From Enterocloster clostridioformis (GTDB lineage: Bacteria > Bacillota > Clostridia > Lachnospirales > Lachnospiraceae), in contig NZ_JAIWZC010000001.1 of NCBI RefSeq assembly GCF_020297485.1, forward strand, positions 4,712,001 through 4,776,000: a stretch of DNA of 64,000 bases, given 5' to 3'. Below, in pieces: positions 16,983 to 27,137 of this stretch. The notes under the pieces were generated by a model. The model was not told the origin of the DNA. It made no database searches and saw only the letters and a program-made list of their open reading frames with translations. A program made the position numbers and the translations under genes. Each line of letters opens with the position of its first letter. Positions within the stretch are counted from its first letter, which is position 1.

Positions 16983-18214
16983 GGAAGACAGAATTGCTGA
17001 TACCGGCTGGAAGCCTGGACGTGCTGAAAACAGCCGTTGTTTACGGGGCAGACGCCGTATATATCGGAGGAGAGGCCTTTGGCCTGCGGGCCAAGGCCCA
17101 TAATTTTTCCAATGAAGAGATGAAACAAGGAATTGCCTTTGCCCATGCGCGCGGGGTCAAAGTCTATGTGACGGCCAATATATTGGCTCATAACGGAGAC
17201 CTGCCGGGGGTGGAGGCTTATTTTGAAGAGATGAGGGATGTGGCGCCGGATGCGCTCATCATATCCGATCCGGGTGTGTTCGCCATTGCCAGAAGAGTTC
17301 TTCCCCACATGGAGATCCATATAAGCACCCAGGCCAACAACACCAATTACGGGACCTATCTGTTCTGGCATGGACTGGGGGCAAGGCGGGTGGTGTCCGC
17401 AAGGGAGTTGTCTCTGGCGGAAATCCGGGAAATCCGGGACCGCATTCCCCAGGATATGCAGATAGAGAGCTTTATCCACGGCGCCATGTGCATTTCCTAT
17501 TCCGGCAGATGCCTTCTGAGCAATTATTTCGTGGGAAGGGATGCCAACCAGGGTGCCTGCACCCATCCCTGCCGCTGGAAATATTCCCTTGTGGAGGAGA
17601 CCAGGCCGGGAGAGTACATGCCTGTATATGAAAATGAGCGGGGCACCTACATCTTTAACTCCAAGGACCTGTGCATGGTGGAGTATATACCGGAGATGAT
17701 GGATGCCGGAATCGACAGTTTCAAGATAGAGGGAAGGATGAAGACAGCCCTCTACGTGGCCACTGTCACCAGAGCCTACCGCAGGGCCATTGACGACTAT
17801 TTAAAGGATCCGGCCGTGTACAGGGAGAATCTGGAGTGGTACAGGGAAGAGATAGGAAAATGCACCAACCGCAGGTTCACCACCGGCTTTTACTTCGGAA
17901 AGCCCACTGCGGATGACCACATATATGACAGCAGCACTTATGTGAAGAGCTACACTTACCTGGGAACCGTGGAAGAGACGGACAGCCTGGGCCGGTGCAG
18001 GACCCAACAGAAAAATAAATTTTCGGTTGGGGAGACCATCGAGGTCATGAAGCCCGACGGACAGAACCTTACAGTGACAGTGGAGTCTATGACAGACGAA
18101 GAGGGCAATGCGCAGGAGAGCGCTCCCCATCCAAAGCAGACTCTGTGGGTAAAGCTGTCGTCAGATGTGTCTGCTTATGATATCCTGCGCAGAAAAGAAG
18201 AGACAGAGGATTAG
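16979..18214 (+). CDS. U32-family peptidase-like tRNA hydroxylation protein (TrhP type)
   Basis: A 411-residue U32 peptidase-family protein. ELLIPAGSLDVLKTAVVYGADAVYIGG opens it, SYSGRCLLSNYF and NQGACTHPCRWKY carry conserved cysteines, and FNSKDLCMVEYIPEMMDAGIDSFKIEGRMK is the classical U32 signature. Bacterial homologues (TrhP/YegQ, YrrN/YrrO) are needed for prephenate-dependent 5-hydroxyuridine formation at tRNA position 34. It follows trmR with an overlap, so hydroxylation and methylation of the wobble base are likely made from one operon. Bacillus has two such genes in a row; here there is one. Confidence 0.88.
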   Translation: MRKTELLIPAGSLDVLKTAVVYGADAVYIGGEAFGLRAKAHNFSNEEMKQGIAFAHARGVKVYVTANILAHNGDLPGVEAYFEEMRDVAPDALIISDPGVFAIARRVLPHMEIHISTQANNTNYGTYLFWHGLGARRVVSARELSLAEIREIRDRIPQDMQIESFIHGAMCISYSGRCLLSNYFVGRDANQGACTHPCRWKYSLVEETRPGEYMPVYENERGTYIFNSKDLCMVEYIPEMMDAGIDSFKIEGRMKTALYVATVTRAYRRAIDDYLKDPAVYRENLEWYREEIGKCTNRRFTTGFYFGKPTADDHIYDSSTYVKSYTYLGTVEETDSLGRCRTQQKNKFSVGETIEVMKPDGQNLTVTVESMTDEEGNAQESAPHPKQTLWVKLSSDVSAYDILRRKEETED

Positions 18215-18320
18215 ATAAATCCGGGGATTAGAGGAAACTGAGGATTGGACCGTCCGGAATTCGGGAGGAAGAAGCTGCGCCTGAGCCGTGCAGGCTCTGG
18301 CAGACAGGAGGTGCCTTGGT

Positions 18321-19148
18321 ATGTTAGATGGAGTACTCATTGGGCTGGCAGTGCTTTGTGTCGTTTATTTCATAATCATAGTTGTGTATGCGGGCATAAG
18401 CACCTCATTTGCCTTCATATGGCTGTTTTTCGCGGCCCTGCTTGTATTTCTGGTATATGGAAGGTGGTATTATGCCAGGAACATGGAACGGATTCCCCGC
18501 TGGGTGCCGGTGTCGGTGGTTACCACCTGTATTGCAGGGGTGGCTGTGCTGGGAATCCTCTGTGTTCTGGTGTTTCTGGGGGCAGCCACGCCGGGTAAGG
18601 CCAACCTGGATTATGTGATTGTGCTGGGGGCCAGGGTCAAAGAACACACGGTCAGCAATTCCCTGAAAAAGCGTCTGGACAGGGCCATTGTCTATGCGGA
18701 GGAAAATCCGTACACCATCCTGGTGCTCTCCGGCGGCAAGGGACCGGGGGAAACAGACAGCGAGGCCCAGGTCATGTATGATTATCTGGTATACAACGGT
18801 GTAAGTCCCAGGCAGCTGCTGATGGAGTCCTATTCCACCAGCACGGTTGAAAACATTGCTTACAGCAAGATTGTCATAGAGCAGGACCGGTTGAAGGACA
18901 AGAAGGAAATCGTCCCCATGCCTGGAAAGGCAGGCTCGGTTCCCTATGCCATTGCGCCGGATAAGCCGCTGGAGATAGGGGTCCTCACCAGTAATTTTCA
19001 TATTTACCGTGCCAGGCTCACAGCGGAAAAATGGGGATTTGACAACGTATACGGCATATCTGCGGATTCTGATCCGGTTCTGTTTATCCATCTGTGCGTG
19101 AGAGAGTGTGCTTCCATTGTGAAGGACAGGCTCATGGGGAATATGTGA
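18321..19148 (+). CDS. YdcF/SanA-family membrane protein (DUF218)
   Basis: A 275-residue protein with three or four N-terminal membrane helices (about residues 1-90) followed by a DUF218 domain: YVIVLGARVKEH, LVLSGGKGPGE, YDYLVYNGVSP and STSTVENIAYSK are the family motifs, and LTSNFHIYRARL closes it. Homologues in enterobacteria influence envelope barrier function, but the biochemical role is unknown. AGGAGG stands nine bases before the ATG at 18321; an upstream in-frame start at 18288 lacks one. It follows the U32 gene by about 100 bases. Confidence 0.85.
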   Translation: MLDGVLIGLAVLCVVYFIIIVVYAGISTSFAFIWLFFAALLVFLVYGRWYYARNMERIPRWVPVSVVTTCIAGVAVLGILCVLVFLGAATPGKANLDYVIVLGARVKEHTVSNSLKKRLDRAIVYAEENPYTILVLSGGKGPGETDSEAQVMYDYLVYNGVSPRQLLMESYSTSTVENIAYSKIVIEQDRLKDKKEIVPMPGKAGSVPYAIAPDKPLEIGVLTSNFHIYRARLTAEKWGFDNVYGISADSDPVLFIHLCVRECASIVKDRLMGNM

Positions 19149-19237
19149 GGGCGCTGTGTATGGGCAGTGGGAAAAATGGCAGAATAGTAGTTAGTATGAT
19201 ATGACTGAATGAACGATAGAATGGAGAGATTAAAGCT

Positions 19238-22207
19238 ATGGCAGATGGAAGGAATCTGGAAAAGGTAAAAGAGCTGGCCGCTTACCGCGTGTCAGAGGAG
19301 ATGTACGTGGAGGAAATGGACTCCAGGGCCATGGTGCTGGAACACATAAAAAGCGGCGCCAGGATATTCCTGATGTCCAATGAGGATGAGAACAAGGTGT
19401 TCTATATCGGTTTCCGTACACCGCCCGATGACAGTACGGGACTTCCCCATATACTGGAACACAGTGTGCTGGAAGGGTCGGATAAGTTTCCGGTTAAGGA
19501 TCCCTTTGTGGAGCTGGTAAAAGGTTCGCTGAACACGTTCCTGAATGCCATGACTTATCCGGATAAAACCGTCTACCCTGTTGCCAGCTGCAATGACAAG
19601 GATTTTCAGAATCTGATGGACGTGTATCTGGACGGCGTTCTCCACCCGGCTATTTACAGGGAGCCAAAGATATTCCTTCAGGAGGGATGGCATTATGAAC
19701 TGGAGTCACCGGAGGATGAGCTGACCATCAACGGTGTTGTCTATAATGAGATGAAGGGCGCTTTTTCGTCACCGGAAAGCGTTCTGGACCGTTTTACCAG
19801 AAATGTGCTTTTTCCGGATACCACCTACTCCAATGAATCGGGGGGAGACCCTGCTGTGATTCCGCAACTCACTTATGAAAAGTTCATTGCCTTCCACAGG
19901 AATTACTACCATCCGGCCAACAGCTATATCTATCTCTACGGAGACATGGATATGGCACAGAAGCTTACATGGCTGGACCAGGAATATCTGGGACATTATG
20001 ACAGAAAGGACTGCCACGCGGACTCCGCCATAGCCATGCAGCAGCCCTTTGAACAGCCGGTCCAGAGAGAAATCACCTACTCTGTCACGGAGGAGGAAGG
20101 GACAAAGGACAGGACCTATCTTTCCATCAGCACTGTGGTGGGGACGGATTTGGAACCGGTACTTTATGTGGCCTTTCAGATTTTGGAATATACGCTGATT
20201 AACGCGCCGGGCGCAACCTTAAAGCAGGCATTGATTGATGCGGGCATCGGGCAGGATATCCTGGGAGGCTATGACTGCGGGATTCTGCAGCCGTATTTTT
20301 CCATTATTGCAAAGAATGCCAACCCGGAGCAGAAGGGAGAATTCCTTGCGGTTGTAAAGGGGACCCTGCGAAGGCTGGCCGACCAGGGGATTGACAGGAA
20401 GAGTCTGCTGGCCGGACTGAATCTCTATGAGTTCCGTTACCGCGAGGCGGACTACGGCTCTGCTCCCAAGGGCCTTATGTACGGTCTGTGGTCCCTGGAC
20501 AGCTGGCTGTACGGCGGAAAGCCCACCCTCCATCTGGAATACCAGAAAACCTTTGACTATCTGAAAAAGGCAGTGGAGGAAGGGTATTTTGAACAGCTGA
20601 TACACCGGTACCTTCTGGATAATCCCCATGAGGCGGTCATCACAGTGCGCCCCAGGGTGAACCAGACAGCTGAGGAGGACCGCAATCTGGCTGAAAAGCT
20701 GAAGGCATATAAGGAGTCCCTTGGCAGGGAGGAGCTGGAGACCCTGGCTGCCCGGACCAGACAGTTAAAGGAGTATCAGGAGGAACCGTCACGGCAGGAG
20801 GACCTGGAAAAAATTCCTATGCTGCAAAGGGAGGATATTGAACGGGAAGGCGGACGCTTTTCCTATGAGATCAAGGCGGAGGACGGAGCGACAGTCATCC
20901 ACAGCAACCTGTTTACCTCCGGAATCGGATATCTGAAGGTGCTGTTTGACACCAGCCGGGTGCCGGCGGAGGATCTGCCTTATGTGGGACTTCTGAAGGC
21001 AGTGCTGGGATATGTGGATACGGAGCATTACAGCTATGGGGATCTGACCAGTGAGATTTATCTCAACAGCGGAGGCGTGAGCTTTGCGGTGTCATCTTAT
21101 CCGGATACGGCGCATCCCGGACAATTTACGGGAGCGTTTGTTGCCAGCGCAAAGGTGCTGTACCATAAACTGGACTTTGCTTTCTCCATTCTGTCGGAGA
21201 TTCTTACCCGATCCAAGCTGGATGATGAAAAGCGCCTGGGAGAGATTCTGGACGAAACCAGGTCAAGGGCCAGGATGAAGATGGAGGATGCTTTCCACGG
21301 TGCGGCGGTTGGCAGGGCTTCGTCCTATTTCTCCGCGTCAGCTGCCTTTAATGATATCACAGGCGGAATCGGATATTATCAATTTCTGGAGGATGTCAGC
21401 CGCAGGTTCGCGGAGGATGTCTCCTACAGAGGGCAATTGATTGCCAGGCTTAAGGATGTGTGCTCCCGCCTGTTCACGTCGGATAACCTGCTGGTGGCAT
21501 ATACGGCCGACGCAGAAGGCTACAGCCGGCTGCCCGCGGAGCTTAAGATCTTCCGGTCAGTGCTGGGACAGGGAGACGGAAAAACCTATGAATTTGAGTT
21601 CAGTCCGGATAACCGGGGTGAGGGCTTTAAGACAGCGTCCCAGGTAAATTATGTGGCCAGATGCGGCAGCTTTGCGGGAAAGGAAGCCGGAGGAAGAAAA
21701 CTGGAATACACAGGGGCGCTGAGAGTCTTAAAGGTTATCATGAACTATGAATATCTGTGGATGAACCTGCGTGTAAAGGGCGGGGCTTACGGCTGCATGA
21801 GCAGCTTCAGCCGCACCGGCGACGGATGCCTGGTATCTTACAGGGATCCCAACCTGGAGGCAACCAACCAGGTGTATGAAGGAATTCCGGATTATCTGAG
21901 GAATTTCTCCATTGACGAGAGGGACATGACAAAGTATGTTATCGGCACCATGAGCGATGTGGATGCGCCTCTTACGCCTTCCCTGAAGGGTTCCAGGAAT
22001 TTGTCGGCCTATCTTTCCTGCGTGACGGACGAGATGGTGCAGAAGGAACGGGAGCAGATTCTGGATGTGACCCAGGAGGATATAAAGGCGCTGGCTGACA
22101 TTGTGCAGGCTGTGCTGGACACCAAAGCGCTGTGCGTGATTGGCAATGACGAGCAGATTCGTGTCCAGAAGGGCATGTTCGGTGAGGTGAAGAACCTTTA
22201 CCACTAA
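19238..22207 (+). CDS. M16C-family metalloprotease (presequence protease-like)
   Basis: A 989-residue insulinase-superfamily protein, the length of the M16C presequence protease/falcilysin group. The inverted zinc motif HILEH is at residues 71-75, with the distal Glu in VVYNEMKGAFSSPESVL. The M16C-associated domain lies in the middle, and a second, inactive peptidase-like half follows. These enzymes form closed chambers that degrade peptides of up to about 60 residues. There is no signal peptide, so it should be cytoplasmic. It stands as a single gene before era. Confidence 0.92.
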   Translation: MADGRNLEKVKELAAYRVSEEMYVEEMDSRAMVLEHIKSGARIFLMSNEDENKVFYIGFRTPPDDSTGLPHILEHSVLEGSDKFPVKDPFVELVKGSLNTFLNAMTYPDKTVYPVASCNDKDFQNLMDVYLDGVLHPAIYREPKIFLQEGWHYELESPEDELTINGVVYNEMKGAFSSPESVLDRFTRNVLFPDTTYSNESGGDPAVIPQLTYEKFIAFHRNYYHPANSYIYLYGDMDMAQKLTWLDQEYLGHYDRKDCHADSAIAMQQPFEQPVQREITYSVTEEEGTKDRTYLSISTVVGTDLEPVLYVAFQILEYTLINAPGATLKQALIDAGIGQDILGGYDCGILQPYFSIIAKNANPEQKGEFLAVVKGTLRRLADQGIDRKSLLAGLNLYEFRYREADYGSAPKGLMYGLWSLDSWLYGGKPTLHLEYQKTFDYLKKAVEEGYFEQLIHRYLLDNPHEAVITVRPRVNQTAEEDRNLAEKLKAYKESLGREELETLAARTRQLKEYQEEPSRQEDLEKIPMLQREDIEREGGRFSYEIKAEDGATVIHSNLFTSGIGYLKVLFDTSRVPAEDLPYVGLLKAVLGYVDTEHYSYGDLTSEIYLNSGGVSFAVSSYPDTAHPGQFTGAFVASAKVLYHKLDFAFSILSEILTRSKLDDEKRLGEILDETRSRARMKMEDAFHGAAVGRASSYFSASAAFNDITGGIGYYQFLEDVSRRFAEDVSYRGQLIARLKDVCSRLFTSDNLLVAYTADAEGYSRLPAELKIFRSVLGQGDGKTYEFEFSPDNRGEGFKTASQVNYVARCGSFAGKEAGGRKLEYTGALRVLKVIMNYEYLWMNLRVKGGAYGCMSSFSRTGDGCLVSYRDPNLEATNQVYEGIPDYLRNFSIDERDMTKYVIGTMSDVDAPLTPSLKGSRNLSAYLSCVTDEMVQKEREQILDVTQEDIKALADIVQAVLDTKALCVIGNDEQIRVQKGMFGEVKNLYH

Positions 22208-22228
22208 TTTTAAGGAAGAGAGAGTTAA

Positions 22229-23140
22229 ATGGAAGAGAATATACAGAAGAAATCGGGCTTTGTCACGCTGATTGGACGTCCCAATGTGGGAAAGTCCACT
22301 CTGATGAACCACTTAATTGGACAGAAAATTGCAATCACCTCTGATAAGCCCCAGACGACCAGGAACAGGGTACAGACCGTGTACACAGATGACAGGGGAC
22401 AGATTATCTTTTTAGACACACCCGGCATTCATAAGGCCAAGAATAAGCTGGGCGAATATATGGTGAATGTGGCTGAGCACACTCTGAAGGAAGTGGACGT
22501 GATACTCTGGCTGGTGGAGCCTGCCACCTTCATCGGCGCAGGCGAGCGTCATATAGCGGAGCAGCTCAAGAATGTAAAGACCCCGGTCATTCTGGTAATC
22601 AACAAGATTGATACGGTAAAGAACCAGGATGAAATTCTCACCTTTATCGCGGCCTACAAAGATGTCTGCGATTTTGCGGAAATCGTGCCTCTTTCTGCAC
22701 TGAAGGACAAGAATACGGATCTGCTGACAGAGCTGATCTTTAAATACCTGCCGTACGGCCCGCAGTTCTATGATGAGGACACGGTGACGGATCAGCCCAT
22801 GCGGCAGATTGCCTCTGAACTCATTCGCGAGAAGGCGCTGCGCCTTTTGGATGATGAGATTCCCCATGGCATCGCAGTGACCATTGAGAAGATGAAGGAG
22901 CGCAGGGGCGGCCTGATTGACATTGAGGCCAGCATTGTATGTGAGAGAGAATCTCACAAGGGCATCATTATTGGCAAGGGCGGCAGTATGCTGAAGCGTA
23001 TCGGCATAGAGGCCAGGAAAGAGATTGAAAGCATGATGGACACGCAGGTAAACCTGCAGCTGTGGGTCAAGGTAAGAAAGGAATGGCGGGACAACGAGCT
23101 GTATCTGAAGAATTACGGCTATAATCAAAAAGAAGTATGA
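22229..23140 (+). CDS. era: GTPase Era
   Basis: A 303-residue ribosome-assembly GTPase. The G1 motif GRPNVGKST, G2 region TTRNRVQTVYT, G3 DTPGIH and G4 NKID are in order, and a C-terminal KH domain includes HKGIIIGKGGSMLKRIG. Era binds the 3' end of 16S rRNA during small-subunit maturation. It is followed after about 120 bases by recO, a common Firmicute pairing. Confidence 0.97.
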   Translation: MEENIQKKSGFVTLIGRPNVGKSTLMNHLIGQKIAITSDKPQTTRNRVQTVYTDDRGQIIFLDTPGIHKAKNKLGEYMVNVAEHTLKEVDVILWLVEPATFIGAGERHIAEQLKNVKTPVILVINKIDTVKNQDEILTFIAAYKDVCDFAEIVPLSALKDKNTDLLTELIFKYLPYGPQFYDEDTVTDQPMRQIASELIREKALRLLDDEIPHGIAVTIEKMKERRGGLIDIEASIVCERESHKGIIIGKGGSMLKRIGIEARKEIESMMDTQVNLQLWVKVRKEWRDNELYLKNYGYNQKEV

Positions 23141-23258
23141 GAAAAAATCTCATTCATAAGTGCAGATAACTGTTGGCTTTACAACGCTGACGGTGGAAAA
23201 ACCACAGGGATTTGGCAGAAGGTCGGATGGAAATGCTGAGAGGAGGGGAAAACTGGAA

Positions 23259-23909
23259 ATGAGAGAGACAGTAACACTGACTGGTATGGTTCTCCTTTCG
23301 GCTCCCTCCGGGGATTATGACAGGCGTCTGGTGCTGCTTACAAGGGAGAGGGGAAAGATTACGGCATTCTCCCATGGCGCCAGGAAGCAGGGCAATCCTC
23401 TGATGGCGGCCAGCAGGCCTTTTTGCTTTGGAAACTTCAGCCTTTATGAGGGCAGGAATGCCTACAATCTCCAGTCAGCCCAGATTACCAATTACTTTGA
23501 CGGGCTGTCCACAGACATGGAGGCAGCCTGCTACGGTTCCTATTTTCTGGAGACCGCGGCTTATTTTGCTCAGGAAAATCTGGACGGCACAGAGCTGTTA
23601 AAGCTCCTGTACCAGTCCCTCAGGGCTCTTTTGCGTCCTGCCCTACCCAACCGGCTGGTGCGCAGGATTTTCGAGCTAAAGAGCATGGTAATCAACGGGG
23701 AATACACCCAGGACCCTCCGGTTCCTGTCTCGGATTCCTGTCATTATGCCTGGGAGTATGTCATCTGCTCACCGTCCGAATCCCTTTATAAGTTTTGCCT
23801 GAAGGAAGAGGTGCTGAAGGAATTCGAGTCTGTTGTGGAAAAAAGCAGACGGTATTTTGTGCGCCATGAGTTCCGTTCTTTGGAAATTTTGGAAACCCTG
23901 ACAGCATAA
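23259..23909 (+). CDS. recO: DNA repair protein RecO
   Basis: A 216-residue RecO protein. The N-terminal OB fold is recognisable (TLTGMVLLSAPSGDYDRRLVLLT, GKITAFSHGARK, PFCFGNFSLYEG), followed by the helical domain. RecO with RecR loads RecA onto SSB-coated single strands. The start at 23259 has GAGGAGGGG about ten bases upstream; an alternative GTG at 23160 would add 33 residues not seen in the family. The protein is somewhat shorter than the usual 240-250 residues, and the zinc-finger cysteines of some RecO proteins are not evident. Confidence 0.9.
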   Translation: MRETVTLTGMVLLSAPSGDYDRRLVLLTRERGKITAFSHGARKQGNPLMAASRPFCFGNFSLYEGRNAYNLQSAQITNYFDGLSTDMEAACYGSYFLETAAYFAQENLDGTELLKLLYQSLRALLRPALPNRLVRRIFELKSMVINGEYTQDPPVPVSDSCHYAWEYVICSPSESLYKFCLKEEVLKEFESVVEKSRRYFVRHEFRSLEILETLTA

Positions 23910-23924
23910 AATCCGTCATAAGGC

Positions 23925-23953
23925 TTGAAATTATGGTATTCAGAGGATATAAT
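23925..23953 (+). promoter_or_regulatory. Promoter of the lipoprotein gene
   Basis: TTGAAA (23925-23930) and a perfect TATAAT (23948-23953) with a 17-base spacer, about 50 bases before the lipoprotein start. Confidence 0.7.
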
Positions 23954-24003
23954 ATGTCCATATGCCCGGTACGGCGGCAAAGAAGTATGAGGAAGGAACA
24001 GTT

Positions 24004-24657
24004 ATGAAGAAGATTGTGAAGGGGATTCTGCTGCTGGCAGCGGCGGCTGCCATGGTTACGGGATGCTCCAGGATAGGTATGGGGGGAGATGCAGAACCTA
24101 CTGAGAACAGCGTCTATGTGGCGGACGACGGCAGCGTCAGGTGGGCTTCGGTGGAGACTTACCAGCAGGGCGACTATACGGAGGATGAGCTGAAGACACG
24201 GGCCGGACAGAAAATCAGTGATTTTAACAGCGGGCTGGGAAAGGCTGCTTCCTATGAGAACTCGGAAGGCTCCGGGAAACTTCCGGTGGCCATGGTTTCA
24301 GCCAGGATTGGAAACGGAACAGCCATATTGGTTACGGAATATGACACTCCGGGCCGCCTCATTGAATTTGCTCAGGAGATTGGGGATTATAATGTGTCAT
24401 TTACCCAGCTGGACACAGGCAGGGTGGCTGCTATGTCCGGTGAACTTAAGGATGCGTCCTTTAAGGATGAGAAGGGGAAGGCAGTGGACCAGGAGACAGC
24501 CCTTAAGGAAGGACAGAACCTGGTAGTCAAGGCCACAGGGCAGGGCGTCATCGTGACGGAGAAAAAAATCCAGTATGTAAGCGATGGCTGTGTCCTGAAG
24601 GATTCCAACCGGGTGCAGACGTCCGGCGAGGGAACCAGTTACATCATATTAAAGTAA
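24004..24657 (+). CDS. Lipoprotein of unknown function
   Basis: A 217-residue exported lipoprotein. The signal sequence MKKIVKGILLLAAAAAMVTG ends at a lipobox with Cys21. The mature part has no domain I can name with confidence; it includes ENSVYVADDGSVRWASVE, a mid-region IGNGTAILVTEYDTPGRLIEF and a C-terminal beta-rich stretch ending SYIILK. Similar short lipoproteins are frequent in Lachnospiraceae between recO and glyS. The ATG at 24004 follows AGGAAGGAA and is preferred over an upstream start because it begins a proper signal peptide. Confidence 0.7.
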   Translation: MKKIVKGILLLAAAAAMVTGCSRIGMGGDAEPTENSVYVADDGSVRWASVETYQQGDYTEDELKTRAGQKISDFNSGLGKAASYENSEGSGKLPVAMVSARIGNGTAILVTEYDTPGRLIEFAQEIGDYNVSFTQLDTGRVAAMSGELKDASFKDEKGKAVDQETALKEGQNLVVKATGQGVIVTEKKIQYVSDGCVLKDSNRVQTSGEGTSYIILK

Positions 24658-24713
24658 TTCTTATAATTTAATTTATATTAAATCTATAATTATTAAGAAG
24701 AGAGGATGCAGAT

Positions 24714-26102
24714 ATGGAAAAGACAATGGAGAAAATCGTGGCATTGGCCAAGAACAGGGGCTTTGTGTATCCAGGTTCTGAGATTTACGGCGGCCTGGCC
24801 AATACCTGGGATTACGGCAACCTGGGTGTGGAACTGAAAAATAATGTAAAGAGAGCCTGGTGGCAGAAGTTCATCATGGAGAGCCCCTACAACGTAGGCG
24901 TTGACTGTGCTATTCTGATGAATTCCCAGACATGGGTTGCCAGCGGACATCTGGGCGGATTCTCTGACCCACTGATGGACTGTAAGCAGTGTAAGGAAAG
25001 ATTCCGCGCGGACAAACTGATTGAGGACTACAACGATGCCCATGGAATCCAGATGGAAGGCTCTGTTGACGGCTGGTCACAGGAACAGATGAAACAGTAC
25101 ATTGATGACAACAACATCTGCTGTCCAAGCTGCGGCGCCCATGACTTTACGGATATCCGTCAGTTTAACCTGATGTTCAAGACATTCCAGGGTGTAACAG
25201 AGGATGCCAAGAGCACGGTTTATCTGCGTCCCGAGACTGCCCAGGGTATTTTCGTAAACTTTAAGAACGTCCAGAGAACTTCCAGAAAGAAAGTGCCCTT
25301 CGGTATCGGACAGATCGGCAAGTCCTTCCGCAACGAGATTACGCCCGGCAACTTTACATTCCGTACCAGGGAGTTTGAGCAGATGGAGCTGGAGTTCTTC
25401 TGCAAGCCTGACACAGACCTGGAGTGGTTTGCTTACTGGAAGGAATTCTGCATTAACTGGTTAAGGTCATTAGGCATCAAGGATGATGAGCTGAGGGCCA
25501 GGGATCACTCTCCTGAGGAGCTGAGCTTCTACAGCAAGGCAACCACGGACCTGGAGTACCTGTTCCCCTTTGGCTGGGGCGAGCTTTGGGGCATTGCCGA
25601 CAGGACTGATTATGACTTGAGCCAGCACCAGAAGGTGTCCGGACAGGATATGTCCTACTTTGACGATGAGACAAAGGAGAGATACATTCCTTATGTTATC
25701 GAACCTTCACTGGGAGCTGACCGCGTGACGCTGGCATTCCTGTGCGCGGCTTATGACGAGGAGGAAATCGGGGAAGGCGATGTAAGAACTGTCCTTCATT
25801 TCCATCCGGCCATTGCCCCTGTAAAGGTAGGCGTGCTTCCTCTGTCCAAGAAACTGAATGAAGGCGCTGAGAAGATTTACACCGAGCTTTCCAAGTATTT
25901 CAACTGTGAGTTTGACGACAGGGGTAACATTGGTAAGAGATATAGGAGACAGGATGAAATCGGTACTCCATTCTGTATTACCTATGACTTCGACTCAGAA
26001 GAAGACCATGCCGTAACGGTCCGTGACAGGGATACCATGGAGCAGGTAAGGGTTCCGATTGCTGAGTTAAAGGATTACTTTGCTGAGAAGTTTATGTTTT
26101 AA
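24714..26102 (+). CDS. glyQS: Glycyl-tRNA synthetase, single-chain dimeric type
   Basis: A 462-residue class II aminoacyl-tRNA synthetase of the homodimeric alpha2 type. Motif regions visible are [18 protein letters not shown] near the start, [15 protein letters not shown], the motif 2 region [15 protein letters not shown] with FEQMELEFF, and [18 protein letters not shown] (motif 3). Cysteine pairs CKQC and CPSC bracket the insertion. The C-terminal anticodon-binding domain ends the protein. The 57-base upstream gap is too short for a T-box. A strong terminator follows. Confidence 0.96.
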   Translation: MEKTMEKIVALAKNRGFVYPGSEIYGGLANTWDYGNLGVELKNNVKRAWWQKFIMESPYNVGVDCAILMNSQTWVASGHLGGFSDPLMDCKQCKERFRADKLIEDYNDAHGIQMEGSVDGWSQEQMKQYIDDNNICCPSCGAHDFTDIRQFNLMFKTFQGVTEDAKSTVYLRPETAQGIFVNFKNVQRTSRKKVPFGIGQIGKSFRNEITPGNFTFRTREFEQMELEFFCKPDTDLEWFAYWKEFCINWLRSLGIKDDELRARDHSPEELSFYSKATTDLEYLFPFGWGELWGIADRTDYDLSQHQKVSGQDMSYFDDETKERYIPYVIEPSLGADRVTLAFLCAAYDEEEIGEGDVRTVLHFHPAIAPVKVGVLPLSKKLNEGAEKIYTELSKYFNCEFDDRGNIGKRYRRQDEIGTPFCITYDFDSEEDHAVTVRDRDTMEQVRVPIAELKDYFAEKFMF

Positions 26103-26134
26103 AAGATAAATGGAAGCTGCATTGAAATGCAGAA

Positions 26135-26178
26135 GAAAAAACCTCCGCGGTTCCGGTAAGGAACTGCGGGGGTTTTGT
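26135..26178 (+). terminator. Terminator of glyQS
   Basis: A long hairpin: AAACCTCCGCGGTTCC pairs with GGAACTGCGGGGGTTT across a five-base loop, ending in a T run. Confidence 0.85.
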
Positions 26179-26224
26179 AATTGAATTCGTTTAATCTGAT
26201 TTGATTCCATATAATTTGACTCCA

Positions 26225-27115
26225 TTAATTTGACTTCATTACCTGGCCGATGGCTTCGCCCATCCGTACCCTGGTTTCCACATCCAGGGCCGTGTTGCGC
26301 ATGATATTCCTGTCAATGGTAACGGTATGAGGCTGGAAGAGCAGCAGGATGGAGGAACCGCCAAAGGCAAAGTAGCCTTTTTCCTGACCGCGGAACACAT
26401 CAATGCTGGTATAAGCCTTGTGATGGTTTACAATTTTCCCCACCATAAGAGCTCCAATCTCCATCATCAGCACTGTGCCGAAGGAACCGGAGCGCAGCAG
26501 GGAATACTCTCTTGAGTTTTCCTTATAGACGGGACGGCGGCAGGCTGCCGCCGGATTGACTGTGTGGAGCACACCGGGAATACGGCGGTAAGAGGAGCGC
26601 CGTCCGCGGTCCACATAGGCATAGCGGTGGTAATCTGATACAGTGAGCCTTAAGAGAAGGGCAGTGCCGCCGGTGTAGCGGACAGCCAGGCCTGAGTCTC
26701 TTAAAAGCTGGTCCAGCGTATATTCAGTGTGTTTGATAGTGATGCGCATGTTCTTATGGATGGGATAGACGCTTGCAAATCCGTCGCAGGGGCTGCACAA
26801 TATATGGTCCCTGGCGTCAAAGGGTCTTGCTTGCGGCAGCATCCTGCGGGTAAAGAAGGCGTTAAAGGAGCGGTATCTTCCGCCTGCAGGTGTTTCGCAG
26901 CCCTCTGTGGAGATACCCGCAGACTTCATGAAGCCGGGAATGAAGGGCGCTGACAATGGAGAGTCCAGAAAAGCGCCGCAGATTTTGGAAACAGCCGGAT
27001 GGACCAGCGGTTTTATGAGCATTCGTCCCAGAAAACTGGCGTATAAATCCTCCAGGAAGCGGTCCTGGAGGGTGCTGCCGCCCAGGGAACGGCCGGTTCT
27101 GTCTGCATATTGCAT
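26225..27115 (-). CDS. psd: Phosphatidylserine decarboxylase
   Basis: A 296-residue proenzyme that decarboxylates phosphatidylserine to phosphatidylethanolamine. The family pattern includes FNAFFTRRM, PCDGFASVYPI, LLRLTVSDYHRYAYVD, HTVNP and, near the C-terminus, FAFGGSSILLLF. The GGSS contains the self-cleavage serine that becomes the pyruvoyl group; it is a variant of the LGST/GSS motif. It lies 22 bases behind pssA, making a two-gene phospholipid operon. Confidence 0.93.
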   Translation of the reverse strand: MQYADRTGRSLGGSTLQDRFLEDLYASFLGRMLIKPLVHPAVSKICGAFLDSPLSAPFIPGFMKSAGISTEGCETPAGGRYRSFNAFFTRRMLPQARPFDARDHILCSPCDGFASVYPIHKNMRITIKHTEYTLDQLLRDSGLAVRYTGGTALLLRLTVSDYHRYAYVDRGRRSSYRRIPGVLHTVNPAAACRRPVYKENSREYSLLRSGSFGTVLMMEIGALMVGKIVNHHKAYTSIDVFRGQEKGYFAFGGSSILLLFQPHTVTIDRNIMRNTALDVETRVRMGEAIGQVMKSN

Positions 27116-27137
27116 GGAATCACACCTTTCTTTATTA

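Noticed and set aside
24658..24713. T-box leader expected before glyQS
   Set aside because: Only 56 AT-rich bases separate glyQS from the preceding gene, too short for a T-box specifier and antiterminator.
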